Counted from the first letter of the stretch, positions 1-5,710 are shown. The stretch: DNA of 5,710 nt from Ignavibacteriales bacterium (GCA_027347125.1 DAIERC010000018.1:1-5710); one strand, 5' to 3'. The notes: generated by a model not told the origin, from the sequence alone. Numbers and translations are program-made.

Positions 1-128
1 TTGAGTAAAATTAGTATTATTTTGAGCAATAAGCAAGGAAGAAGAAGATATACTTGTACCGGTATTTGCTTTTCACGGATGTTAATCTTTACACGTTCTA
101 TAAATATTTTTGATTAAATATAGACCAA

Positions 129-143
129 CCCGGCTTAGCCGGG
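129..143 (-). terminator. GC-rich hairpin, probable terminator of the leftward operon
   Basis: A perfect 6-bp inverted repeat, CCCGGC and GCCGGG, encloses a 3-base loop. It lies 33 bases beyond the stop codon of the FecR-like gene, where the leftward operon should end. On the minus strand the bases after the stem are only moderately T-rich (TTGGTCTATATTT), so it is not a textbook Rho-independent terminator. It could also serve an unseen rightward gene that ends at the left side of the window. The stem is clear; the function is inferred. Confidence 0.5.
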
Positions 144-176
144 AAATATGAAAATTTGTTGGCAAAGGTTATTACA

Positions 177-860
177 TTAATTTTTAAGCAGCTTTTTAGC
201 CAGAACATCAAGCTTTGCCTGCACTTCGTTTTTTTCTTCACCGGTAAGTTTTAGCGGCTCAATTGATTTGAAATCGTCATACGCGTCCTCATTTAATCCG
301 AGGTCAAACAGAATATTCGCGAAAAAAATTCTGTAAGATGTTAGGTTATTTGTCTCCGGGTATTTTCTAAATGTTTCTTTTGCATCAACTACGGCGGATT
401 CTTTGAACCCATTTTCGGCAAGCTGAACCGCGCCGTTTAATCTCTTTATGCCGAAGTCGTCGGATTCCACAATCGGAGTTTTTATGCCGTTAACTTCGGC
501 GCCGTATACCGCTGTGTTTTTCGAATTTGTGTTTCCTTTTTTCTTAGGCGCATTAAGCATATCTTCCATTGCAAGCGCCAGTATTAGATCGTTAACGGTC
601 ATCTTTTTTATGTTAGAAAGCTTAAGTGCCGAAAAGCTTTTTAACATGAGTTTCGAATCTTTCACATCTATTTTTACAAATGAATTTTTCCCTGTGGAAA
701 TTACGGCGTCTACACTTAGTTCCTGTCCTTTTTTTACCGGCAACCATTTTTCGCTGGTACCTATTTGGGCTTTAACATCTCCCTTTAAGTTTTCAATCTT
801 ACACGATTGGCCGTAAACAAAAGCAGTGGCTAAAAACAACAGCACAAATATTTTTTTCAT
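177..860 (-). CDS. Secreted FecR-like domain protein with helical TPR-like C-terminus
   Basis: This 227-residue protein probably acts in the periplasm; its precise role is unknown. It begins with a signal peptide (MKKIFVLLFLATAFVYG, cleavage probably near residue 17-18). Residues 24-85 resemble a FecR domain: a GDVKAQIG strand, a W-x-PVKKGQ turn, then a D-x-VISTGKNSFVKIDV segment like the family's conserved 'gd.I.TG..S.v.l'. A later TAVYGAEVNG stretch (116-125) recalls the 'TAVRGTEF' end motif of FecR domains. After a lysine/asparagine-rich linker (106-115), residues 140-225 are helical, with a pattern like one or two TPR units (AENGFKESAVVDAKETFRKYP, then ANILFDLGLNEDAYDDF). There is no transmembrane helix and no neighbouring ECF sigma factor, so it is not a classical FecR anti-sigma regulator. 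It is the last gene of the operon, 36 bases after the barrel gene. The ATG is chosen because it gives an intact signal peptide; no clear Shine-Dalgarno precedes it. The FecR fold is fairly secure, the TPR call weaker. Confidence 0.85.
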   Translation of the reverse strand: MKKIFVLLFLATAFVYGQSCKIENLKGDVKAQIGTSEKWLPVKKGQELSVDAVISTGKNSFVKIDVKDSKLMLKSFSALKLSNIKKMTVNDLILALAMEDMLNAPKKKGNTNSKNTAVYGAEVNGIKTPIVESDDFGIKRLNGAVQLAENGFKESAVVDAKETFRKYPETNNLTSYRIFFANILFDLGLNEDAYDDFKSIEPLKLTGEEKNEVQAKLDVLAKKLLKN

Positions 861-896
861 GTTTTTATACTTTCAAAAAAAATCTTTTTATAAAAA

Positions 897-2891
897 TCAA
901 TACACATCTACAATCTGAACATTACCTTTTGCAAGCCCTAAATTATTCAATGCGTCATCGTTAAACTTTTGCGCGCCCAAATCCCATGCGGTATTAAAGT
1001 TGGTTAATGAAGTTGTTTCAACGGGAACCCATATTTCATCAATTCCCATTTCATTTTTTCTGATCAAATACTTGGAATCGTTTTGAGTAATTAGTTTTGC
1101 CTGCGCCGGCGAAAGCTGTGTATTTACCAGTACGGTAACATGCCCGATACCTTTGTCGGGCTTATAATCTACCAAAGCCGTTTGAATTCCTACGCTTTCC
1201 AGGAGAGAGCTGTAGCATACGCTAAGATCGTCGCAGTTACCGCCCTTAAGTTTTACGGTTTCATGAGGAAACTGAACATAATCTTGCGCGGCTCTTGGCG
1301 CCGATGTATAAACCAGGTTCTTAACAAGGTGGTTGAATAAAATTTTTGATTTATAAAATATGGAAAGCGCATACGAAAGCGTGTCAAGCTCCGATTTATA
1401 ACCGCTTAAAATATCTTTCGCGTAATTCATGGAAAATTGAAAATCCCTCTTTATGAAATAGCGAAGGTTCATTACCTTGCCGTCCCAGGCGTTAACGCCG
1501 TTAACAAGAATAGGCTTTTGAATATGGTCGTCGTCATTGTTTGACGTGGTTGCCAGATAAAAATCTATATAAGATATTCCGGTTTTTTCTCTTTCGTATG
1601 TATGCGGAATAATCGTATAAAAAGGAACTTCAACGGTATCCAGTGGGGGAATAATTACCGGCGGTGAATCGATTCTATCCGGATTTATTCCCTGAATTTT
1701 GCTTGAAGGTTTTACCGAAACCGGTTTGTCGGTAATGTTTACTACTTTTGCTTTTGCGAAGGGATAGGTTAAATAATTATCTGAAAGCGTGGGATAAATA
1801 TCTGTTAAAACCTGAACATCAAGAAACTTAATTGTCTGTTCATTAATTGTATTCAGGGTAAAAGATAAAGTTAATATTGCTTTATCCAAACTATAACGAT
1901 TATTGATTATGTTGTTTATACCGTCCTCTTCAAAAGTTGAAAACGGCTGAGGCAAATTTCTGTTTGTAAAATATTTTACTCCCGAAAAAGTAATTCCGAA
2001 CAAATCATTTGAATATGAAATTGCAGGTATAATCCCGGCAATATAAGGTGATTGGAATTTATCGTGGAAAGACGTAACTCCTAAACCAAGAACTCCGTTC
2101 CACAAGTTCCAAAATTTATTTAAACCCAATTGAAACGAGCCGGTGCTTTCATATAATAAATTCAAATCAAAATTATTTAAAGGTGCCGCAGACAGGCCGA
2201 ACAGCACCCCTTTTGTTTTTCTAATTTCGAAAGGACTTACCAGCGAATCTGCCGGAGTTTCATTCATCGTAATTAAATTAATTGATGCAATAGAAATCGA
2301 AACATTGTTAGCAGGGTTGTAAGCAATTCCAATATCTCCGCGCCAGAAGTTAGCTTTTTCGGTTTGGCTATCCCTAATTAAGTATAGCGAATCGGAAAAT
2401 ACCGGGAACACGGCTTCCTGATTAAAGGTTTGATTGAAGTAACGAAAAGAAAAACCTGCGCTGATGTTGTCGGAAAACTTATAAGAATAACCCATACCGA
2501 ATAATTCTTTGTAGGTAAATTTAGAATCGAGTGATTGGGTTGTTGAATCATGAAGGACAATCGACTCGCCGTTGTTGAAAACAAATTCCTTTTGATAGCC
2601 CGGCGTATATCTTACAGAAATTAAATGATTTCCAAGTCTTTTCGAGAGCGAGATTAAATATAAATTTGAAGTTGTACTGTTTGCGAATTCGCCGCCGTAA
2701 GATAATGCTAATCCCCAATCCTTCAACATAGAAAAATTTGAAGGATTGCTTTCAAGGCTGTTTAAAAGATAACCGGATTTGTAGGCCGGATACCAGTAAC
2801 CCGAAAGCCCGAATGAGCTTTGTGCCGATACCTTTGCAAGCGATATCATTATTACAACTAATATGTAAAAAAGTAATTTTTTGTTTTTCAA
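897..2891 (-). CDS. Outer-membrane barrel-like protein with C-terminal transglutaminase-like domain
   Basis: This 664-residue envelope protein starts with a signal peptide (cleavage probably after VSA, residue 23). Residues 25-345 show alternating amphipathic strands, many aromatic strand ends and short polar turns, as in PorV/FadL-type outer-membrane barrels (for example FGMGYSYKF, ISAGFSFRYF, FDLNLLYEST, LFGITFSGVKYF). Residues 355-460 look like an Ig/CARDB-type beta domain, with a proline-rich DSPPVIIPPLDTVEVPFY stretch. Residues 480-650 form a transglutaminase-like (papain-fold) domain. A GGNCDDLSVCYSSLLESVG helix places the likely nucleophile at Cys553, GHVTVLV gives His584, and WVPVETT gives a likely third residue at Glu625. 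These domains act as cysteine peptidases or transamidases, and the triad looks intact, so activity is plausible; the substrate is unknown. The start codon is TTG, not ATG: the frame opens only two codons upstream of it after a TGA, and TTG gives a complete signal peptide. The gene overlaps the upstream lipoprotein stop, implying coupled translation. Confidence 0.88.
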   Translation of the reverse strand: MKNKKLLFYILVVIMISLAKVSAQSSFGLSGYWYPAYKSGYLLNSLESNPSNFSMLKDWGLALSYGGEFANSTTSNLYLISLSKRLGNHLISVRYTPGYQKEFVFNNGESIVLHDSTTQSLDSKFTYKELFGMGYSYKFSDNISAGFSFRYFNQTFNQEAVFPVFSDSLYLIRDSQTEKANFWRGDIGIAYNPANNVSISIASINLITMNETPADSLVSPFEIRKTKGVLFGLSAAPLNNFDLNLLYESTGSFQLGLNKFWNLWNGVLGLGVTSFHDKFQSPYIAGIIPAISYSNDLFGITFSGVKYFTNRNLPQPFSTFEEDGINNIINNRYSLDKAILTLSFTLNTINEQTIKFLDVQVLTDIYPTLSDNYLTYPFAKAKVVNITDKPVSVKPSSKIQGINPDRIDSPPVIIPPLDTVEVPFYTIIPHTYEREKTGISYIDFYLATTSNNDDDHIQKPILVNGVNAWDGKVMNLRYFIKRDFQFSMNYAKDILSGYKSELDTLSYALSIFYKSKILFNHLVKNLVYTSAPRAAQDYVQFPHETVKLKGGNCDDLSVCYSSLLESVGIQTALVDYKPDKGIGHVTVLVNTQLSPAQAKLITQNDSKYLIRKNEMGIDEIWVPVETTSLTNFNTAWDLGAQKFNDDALNNLGLAKGNVQIVDVY
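2888..2891 (-). promoter_or_regulatory. TTGA stop/start overlap (translational coupling site)
   Basis: On the minus strand the bases TTGA contain both the TGA stop of the upstream lipoprotein (2890-2888) and the TTG start of the barrel/transglutaminase gene (2891-2889). No Shine-Dalgarno-like sequence lies just before it. Ribosomes finishing the lipoprotein probably re-initiate here, which would tie the amounts of the two proteins together. The overlap is seen directly; coupling is inferred from how such overlaps usually behave. Confidence 0.75.
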
Positions 2892-3796
2892 GGAATATCA
2901 AGAATTATAGTGTGAATGCTTTGTGATAAAACGTGCAAATTGGAATCGCCTTCGGGATTATTAGTTTCAATTTTTCTTACTAAAGTGAATACCAGTTTGT
3001 CGTATCTTTTCGGCGGAATTGCGTTTAACAATTTTGAAGGTACCGTAATGCTTCCGTTGTCTTTTGATTCCAATTTAAATAACGGGTAAGTATCCTTACT
3101 ATCGCTTGTAATTGCCCCAATAATCAACTCTACTGCTGTGCTCGAAGATTTATCCCACTGTACAACCGCGTTCAGGTTTTTGTTGGACAACCGGCCGGTT
3201 AACTTTACCTTGCCTGTTATTTCTGGCGGAGTTGGAATATCAAAACTAATAGGTTTGGTTTTTCTAGGTATGTATTGAAAATGTATTTGGGAATTGTACC
3301 TGAAGAAAAGTCTGCTAAAGACGTTCCCGTTATCAATCAATAAATATTGTTGTCCGAGTAATGTGTCTATTTGTAACCCGTTGCCGTTATACCTAATTCT
3401 ATACGGGGTTTGAAGAGCAGGAATGCCGTTGAACATAACGATTCCCGGCGACATTGTTAAAAAGCCCAGAGTATCGCCCATAGGGGATTTTATTGGATGC
3501 GAAGTATCATAAAACAACACTTGCGCAAAAGCGGACTCCGTTGTTTCGTCCTCTCTTGTTACCTTGGTTCCGCTTACCGTAATAATATTTGAATAATTTG
3601 TGGACTGCTGTGCTACTCCGGTTGTATCAAACCCGTTGTTGTAATATACGTTGCCGGTATCTTTTGTAACTACCTCAACTTTTACCTGCCCCTGCGTTGA
3701 AGAATCTTGGATAAGTTGCGTAGGTGCGGGGTTATCGCAACCGTATATTGTAAGGCCGGTAATTAAAAGCAATATGTATATTTTTAGGTTTTTCAT
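2888..3796 (-). CDS. Predicted lipoprotein, first gene of the envelope operon
   Basis: This 302-residue protein belongs to no family I recognise. Its N-terminus is a lipoprotein signal: basic MKNLK, a hydrophobic stretch, and a lipobox ending IYGC, so Cys20 should be lipidated. The next residues are Asp-Asn; Asp at +2 retains lipoproteins in the inner membrane in enterics, but that rule is unreliable outside them. A Thr/Ser/Gln-rich linker (about 24-36) leads to a beta-rich body: QVKVEVVT at 37-44, FAQVLFYD at 90-97, and a middle section with many aromatics (YNSQIHFQYIP). Residues 193-302 look like a separate beta-sandwich (GKVKLTGRLSNKNLNAVVQWDKSS ending in an ILDIP strand), reminiscent of fibronectin-III or Ig folds. 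It is probably the first gene of the operon, since a terminator lies 96 bases upstream, and it overlaps the barrel gene by four bases. It may be an accessory or surface partner of that barrel protein; this rests on linkage alone. The ATG lacks a clear Shine-Dalgarno. Confidence 0.85.
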   Translation of the reverse strand: MKNLKIYILLLITGLTIYGCDNPAPTQLIQDSSTQGQVKVEVVTKDTGNVYYNNGFDTTGVAQQSTNYSNIITVSGTKVTREDETTESAFAQVLFYDTSHPIKSPMGDTLGFLTMSPGIVMFNGIPALQTPYRIRYNGNGLQIDTLLGQQYLLIDNGNVFSRLFFRYNSQIHFQYIPRKTKPISFDIPTPPEITGKVKLTGRLSNKNLNAVVQWDKSSSTAVELIIGAITSDSKDTYPLFKLESKDNGSITVPSKLLNAIPPKRYDKLVFTLVRKIETNNPEGDSNLHVLSQSIHTIILDIP

Positions 3797-3891
3797 CTGG
3801 GTTAAATTAACACTGCATTAGTTTAGTTTCAATCTATTTATTACGGGAAACATCACAAATAAATTCTTGCTTATTCCTTTGGGTATTTAAT

Positions 3892-3922
3892 AAAAAATCT
3901 TCCCGGTTATTTACCGGGAAGA
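3892..3922 (-). terminator. Rho-independent terminator of the 4950-3979 lipoprotein gene
   Basis: A perfect 10-bp inverted repeat (TCTTCCCGGT and ACCGGGAAGA, 3898-3907 and 3913-3922) encloses a 5-base loop. On the minus strand the stem runs directly into TTTTTTATT (from 3897 downward), the classic hairpin plus U-tract. It lies 56 bases after the stop codon at 3979. On the plus strand the bases after the stem are A-rich, so it works in one direction only. It marks the boundary between the two leftward transcription units, so a promoter for the three-gene operon should lie within 3797-3891; I saw no convincing one there. Confidence 0.92.
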
Positions 3923-3941
3923 AAACAAATTATAAAGTAAA

Positions 3942-3963
3942 GAGCGCCACTTCTGCGGTGCTT
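3942..3963. repeat. Imperfect inverted repeat after the lipoprotein stop codon
   Basis: AGCGCC (3943-3948) pairs with GGTGCT (3957-3962) if one G-U pair is allowed on plus-strand RNA, and G3942 with T3963 adds another wobble. The loop is eight bases. On the plus strand it is followed by T-rich sequence, which would suit a rightward terminator, but no rightward gene precedes it. On the minus strand the same stem contains an A-C mismatch. It may simply be 3' UTR structure upstream of the stronger terminator. Confidence 0.25.
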
Positions 3964-3978
3964 CTTTTATTAATTCCC

Positions 3979-4950
3979 CTACCATTTTACATAGTAAGGT
4001 ACGCCCCATGAACTAATTTCTACCGGGGAAGTATTATCATTAATTTCCTGTTTTGAATATGCGTTTATAACCGCATGAAAATATCCTTCGGAATGCTCGG
4101 TTGTGAATGTTTGCTGATAAATTTTTGTGTAACCGTTTGCAGAAGGTGCTGATGAAATTAAGTTGAACTTCATCTTTTCCCGATGGTACCCGCGGAAATC
4201 AGCACCGTGGGTTAATGTAACGAAATCCGTATCGGCGTAAGCGCTGTTAACTTTTACCTGAATTGTAACCGGGCTGCCTTCATTAATTTCCGGGATGTCT
4301 TTCCACCATTTATATTTATTCTTATGGCCTTCATTCTCTCGATACATATAATAGTCGTTTGGATTATTAACAATAAGCGTATCGCCGCTTGCAAGAAAAA
4401 CGGTTACCTGGGAAATATTAACGTTTGAGATTGCGGTTCCGCCCTGCGGAAGAGAGACGGCAACAATTTTCCAGTTCATTACTGGAAGGTTAGTATTGCC
4501 GGTTCTAACAAAAATTATATTTCTTGTTACAACTGAAGTAAAAGGTTTCTGTATAACCGTATCTCTCCGGGAACTGTCCGGGCTGGAGGAAGCGGCAATA
4601 AACAACACACCTTCAAAAGTTTGAGTGTATTTTCCGTAAGCTGTATCGCCGCTGGTTGTATATGTAAAATTCTTTGATACCAATCTTAGTTTCTGTCCGA
4701 CTTTGATCGGATAAATATTTAATCCGAGATCGCTTGTTAAAACGCCCATTGCGCCTTCTTCATCATAATTAGGCTGGAATGACGAAACCGCTGAATCCGA
4801 CTCTGCTAATTTCAACATAGCCTGTGTGTTTGTAGTTGCTTCAATCGCACCGGGGTCTGTCGGCGCGTTTTTACATCCAACCATAAATATTAAAAAGGAA
4901 GCTGTTCCGAATATTAATAGGTTTTTCAAAACCGCTGCTTTCCCGTACAT
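3979..4950 (-). CDS. Predicted lipoprotein with possible NTF2-like and Ig-like regions
   Basis: This 323-residue exported protein has no family I can name. Its N-terminus has a hydrophobic segment (LLIFGTASFLIFMVGC) ending in a lipobox-like MVGC, so Cys26 should be lipidated and the protein anchored in the envelope. After a low-complexity Thr/Ala/Asn linker, residues 80-175 contain successive strands (KLRLVSKNFTYTT, DTAYGKYTQTFEGVLFI, FTSVVTRNIIFVRTG, MNWKIVAVSLPQGG). Their order and the late W-K-I motif recall NTF2/SnoaL-like folds; this is a weak resemblance. Residues 225-320 (SPVTIQVKVNSAYADTDFVTLTHG, then GYFHAVINAYSK) look like an Ig-type beta-sandwich, ending in an aromatic YYVKW tail. 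An AAGGAG Shine-Dalgarno seven bases upstream fixes the ATG. The gene appears monocistronic: its own terminator follows and a divergent mscL lies upstream. A structural or carbohydrate-binding role is possible but unproven. Confidence 0.85.
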   Translation of the reverse strand: MYGKAAVLKNLLIFGTASFLIFMVGCKNAPTDPGAIEATTNTQAMLKLAESDSAVSSFQPNYDEEGAMGVLTSDLGLNIYPIKVGQKLRLVSKNFTYTTSGDTAYGKYTQTFEGVLFIAASSSPDSSRRDTVIQKPFTSVVTRNIIFVRTGNTNLPVMNWKIVAVSLPQGGTAISNVNISQVTVFLASGDTLIVNNPNDYYMYRENEGHKNKYKWWKDIPEINEGSPVTIQVKVNSAYADTDFVTLTHGADFRGYHREKMKFNLISSAPSANGYTKIYQQTFTTEHSEGYFHAVINAYSKQEINDNTSPVEISSWGVPYYVKW

Positions 4951-4957
4951 AGTTTAA

Positions 4958-4963
4958 CTCCTT
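4958..4963 (-). promoter_or_regulatory. Strong Shine-Dalgarno for the 4950-3979 lipoprotein gene
   Basis: The minus strand reads AAGGAG seven bases before the ATG at 4950, an almost ideal match to the 16S rRNA tail. It decides the start codon and contrasts with the three-gene operon, whose starts lack such a motif. Confidence 0.85.
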
Positions 4964-5007
4964 TTTTGTGAAAATTTACTTTTTCTTTTTAAATTGTAAT
5001 TGTATAG

Positions 5008-5030
5008 GTTTAAAAACCATGCCATCTGGC
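5008..5030. repeat. Two small near-palindromes in the divergent intergenic region
   Basis: GGTTTAAAAACC (about 5008-5019) and GCCATCTGGC (5021-5030) are adjacent inverted repeats with two-base centres, about 60-80 bases upstream of the lipoprotein start. Such sites can be operators for dimeric regulators, but short palindromes are common in AT-rich DNA. No regulator gene is nearby, and I could not place a convincing sigma-70 promoter relative to them. Confidence 0.25.
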
Positions 5031-5079
5031 TAATTATTTTATAAATGATTATTTTTCAATAAATTAAACTCTGATTGTT

Positions 5080-5140
5080 TTTGCCACAATACCTGGATTT
5101 TCAGATGAAACGCCTGGACGGGATTATTCAGGCAGGCAAA
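5080..5140 (+). other. Potential structured element (three-way junction) upstream of mscL
   Basis: Three nested pairings are visible. TTTGCC (5080-5085) pairs with GGCAAA (5135-5140). Within it, TTTC (5099-5102) pairs with GAAA (5107-5110), and GCCTG (5112-5116) pairs with CAGGC (5129-5133). Together they would give a 61-base RNA with a closing stem and two side hairpins. It is more GC-rich than the surrounding intergenic DNA and ends 92 bases before the mscL start. I match it to no known riboswitch. It may be a leader element, a small RNA, a DNA-level operator (TTTCAGATGAAA is nearly palindromic) or chance. Confidence 0.3.
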
Positions 5141-5154
5141 TTAAATTTATTTAA

Positions 5155-5178
5155 TGCGGTTGCTCGCAAGAAATTTTT
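5155..5178 (+). terminator. Weak hairpin followed by T-run, upstream of mscL
   Basis: TGCG (5155-5158) pairs with CGCA (5165-5168) around a six-base loop, and an AGAAATTTTTT tract follows. It looks like a minimal terminator or attenuator for a rightward transcript starting in the structured region just upstream. The stem is only four base pairs, so the call is tentative. Confidence 0.22.
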
Positions 5179-5220
5179 TATTTAGTAAGATTGTTATTAA
5201 ACAAACACACAACTAACACA

Positions 5221-5226
5221 AAGGAG
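5221..5226 (+). promoter_or_regulatory. Strong Shine-Dalgarno fixing the mscL start
   Basis: AAGGAG lies six bases before the ATG at 5233. It places the mscL start there and rules out the in-frame TTG at 5191, which would add 14 residues unlike any MscL N-terminus. Confidence 0.92.
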
Positions 5227-5232
5227 TACACA

Positions 5233-5688
5233 ATGTTTAAACAATTCAAAGAATTCGCTCTAAAGGGAAATGTGCTTGATATGGCCGTTGGTATAATTAT
5301 CGGCGCGGCATTCGGAACAATTGTAAAATCATTGGTTAGCGATATAATTATGCCGCCGATTGGTCTGCTGATCGGGAACGTTGATTTTTCCGAATTGTTT
5401 GTTGTGCTAAAACAAGGCGCTAAAATAACCGGACCATATGCAACATTAAAAGATGCCGCTGCGGCCGGCGCGGTTACTTTGAATTACGGATTATTTATAA
5501 ATAATGTGGTTAGCTTTTTGATTGTTTCCTTCTCTGTTTTTTTAATTGTAAAAGCTTTTCAGAAAGTAAAATTGGGCGATTCAAAACCTGTAGCTGCAGA
5601 GCCAACTACAAAAGACTGTCCGTATTGTCAGTCGAAGATTTCCATTAAAGCAACAAGATGCGCTTATTGCACATCGGAATTAGCGTAA
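5233..5688 (+). CDS. mscL: Large-conductance mechanosensitive channel MscL with C-terminal four-cysteine ribbon
   Basis: MscL is an inner-membrane homopentameric channel that opens under membrane tension and releases solutes during hypo-osmotic shock. This 151-residue protein starts MFKQFKEFALKGNV, the amphipathic N-terminal helix. TM1 follows (about 15-46), with the family hallmarks D16, the pore-lining AVGIIIGAAFG stretch and DIIMPPIGLLIG. Gly20 aligns with the gating residue Gly22 of the E. coli protein. A periplasmic loop (49-83) leads to TM2 (84-108, starting LNYGLFINNVVSFLIV). After a short linker the C-terminus carries CPYC (129-132) and CAYC (143-146), a zinc-ribbon-like knuckle in place of the E. 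coli helical bundle; this extension is found in other bacterial MscL proteins. The size is slightly above E. coli MscL (136 residues) because of the tail. It is the only rightward gene, divergent from the lipoprotein gene, and appears to stand alone. No promoter could be assigned with confidence. Confidence 0.98.
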   Translation: MFKQFKEFALKGNVLDMAVGIIIGAAFGTIVKSLVSDIIMPPIGLLIGNVDFSELFVVLKQGAKITGPYATLKDAAAAGAVTLNYGLFINNVVSFLIVSFSVFLIVKAFQKVKLGDSKPVAAEPTTKDCPYCQSKISIKATRCAYCTSELA

Positions 5689-5710
5689 TTTGTTTTCATA
5701 ATTTTTTTGA

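Noticed and set aside
1..117. Open plus-strand frame from the left edge to a TAA at 115-117, possibly the tail of a rightward gene
   Set aside because: It has only 38 codons, an arginine- and isoleucine-biased composition and no recognisable motif. The minus strand is also open to the left edge here but has no ATG, so neither is supported.
448..816. 122-codon plus-strand open frame
   Set aside because: It is antisense to the FecR-like gene, has no Shine-Dalgarno, and its product is a low-complexity hydrophobic/Ser-Phe sequence typical of a shadow frame.
1140..1340. 66-codon plus-strand open frame
   Set aside because: It lies entirely antisense to the transglutaminase-like domain, whose motifs are intact, and has no coding signs of its own.
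2378..2584. 68-codon minus-strand frame inside the barrel gene
   Set aside because: It is an alternative frame of a well-supported gene, with no signal, motif or ribosome binding site.
2738..2926. 62-codon plus-strand frame across the gene junction
   Set aside because: It is antisense to the signal-peptide region and the TTGA overlap, and its product resembles no protein.
3797..3890. Possible promoter TTGAAA, 17 bases, TAATTT upstream of the operon
   Set aside because: The -35 match is good but the -10 matches only half the consensus, and it would leave almost no 5' leader. No TAnnTTTG Bacteroidota-type -7 element was found either.
5191..5232. Longer MscL start at the TTG at 5191
   Set aside because: The extra 14 residues match no MscL N-terminus, and the AAGGAG at 5221-5226 is placed correctly for the ATG at 5233.
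1..5710. CRISPR arrays, tRNA or rRNA genes, insertion sequences, attachment sites
   Set aside because: No regularly spaced direct repeats, cloverleaf-like segments, transposase motifs or terminal repeats were seen on either strand.

Overview
This 5.7-kb window comes from an AT-rich Gram-negative bacterium. Four of its five genes encode exported proteins: two with signal peptidase I type signals and two lipoproteins. The mix of PorV/FadL-like outer-membrane barrel sequence, long low-homology lipoproteins and beta-rich secreted proteins suggests the Bacteroidota/Ignavibacteriota/Chlorobiota group. That placement is inferred from protein style, because the window holds no rRNA or other phylogenetic marker.

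Layout from left to right. Positions 1-176 hold no convincing gene, only a compact GC hairpin (129-143) that probably ends the leftward operon. Positions 177-3796 hold a tight three-gene operon on the minus strand, read from right to left. It encodes a lipoprotein (3796-2888), a 664-residue outer-membrane-type protein with a C-terminal transglutaminase-like domain (2891-897), and a small secreted protein with a FecR-like domain and a helical, TPR-like tail (860-177). The first two genes overlap in a TTGA stop/start, and only 36 bases separate the second and third. A clean Rho-independent terminator (3892-3922) isolates this operon from the next leftward gene, a second lipoprotein at 4950-3979 that appears monocistronic. 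A 282-base divergent intergenic region follows, with several inverted repeats. Last comes mscL on the plus strand (5233-5688), the large-conductance mechanosensitive channel, carrying a C-terminal four-cysteine ribbon.

How the genes may work together. The three-gene operon reads as a cell-envelope module: a lipid-anchored protein, an outer-membrane barrel carrying a papain-like Cys-His-Glu domain, and a periplasmic FecR/TPR protein that could act as an adaptor or peptidoglycan-contacting partner. I do not recognise it as a named system, and it is the best candidate here for something undescribed. MscL and the second lipoprotein look like ordinary flanking envelope genes with strong Shine-Dalgarno sequences. 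The operon genes lack clear ones.
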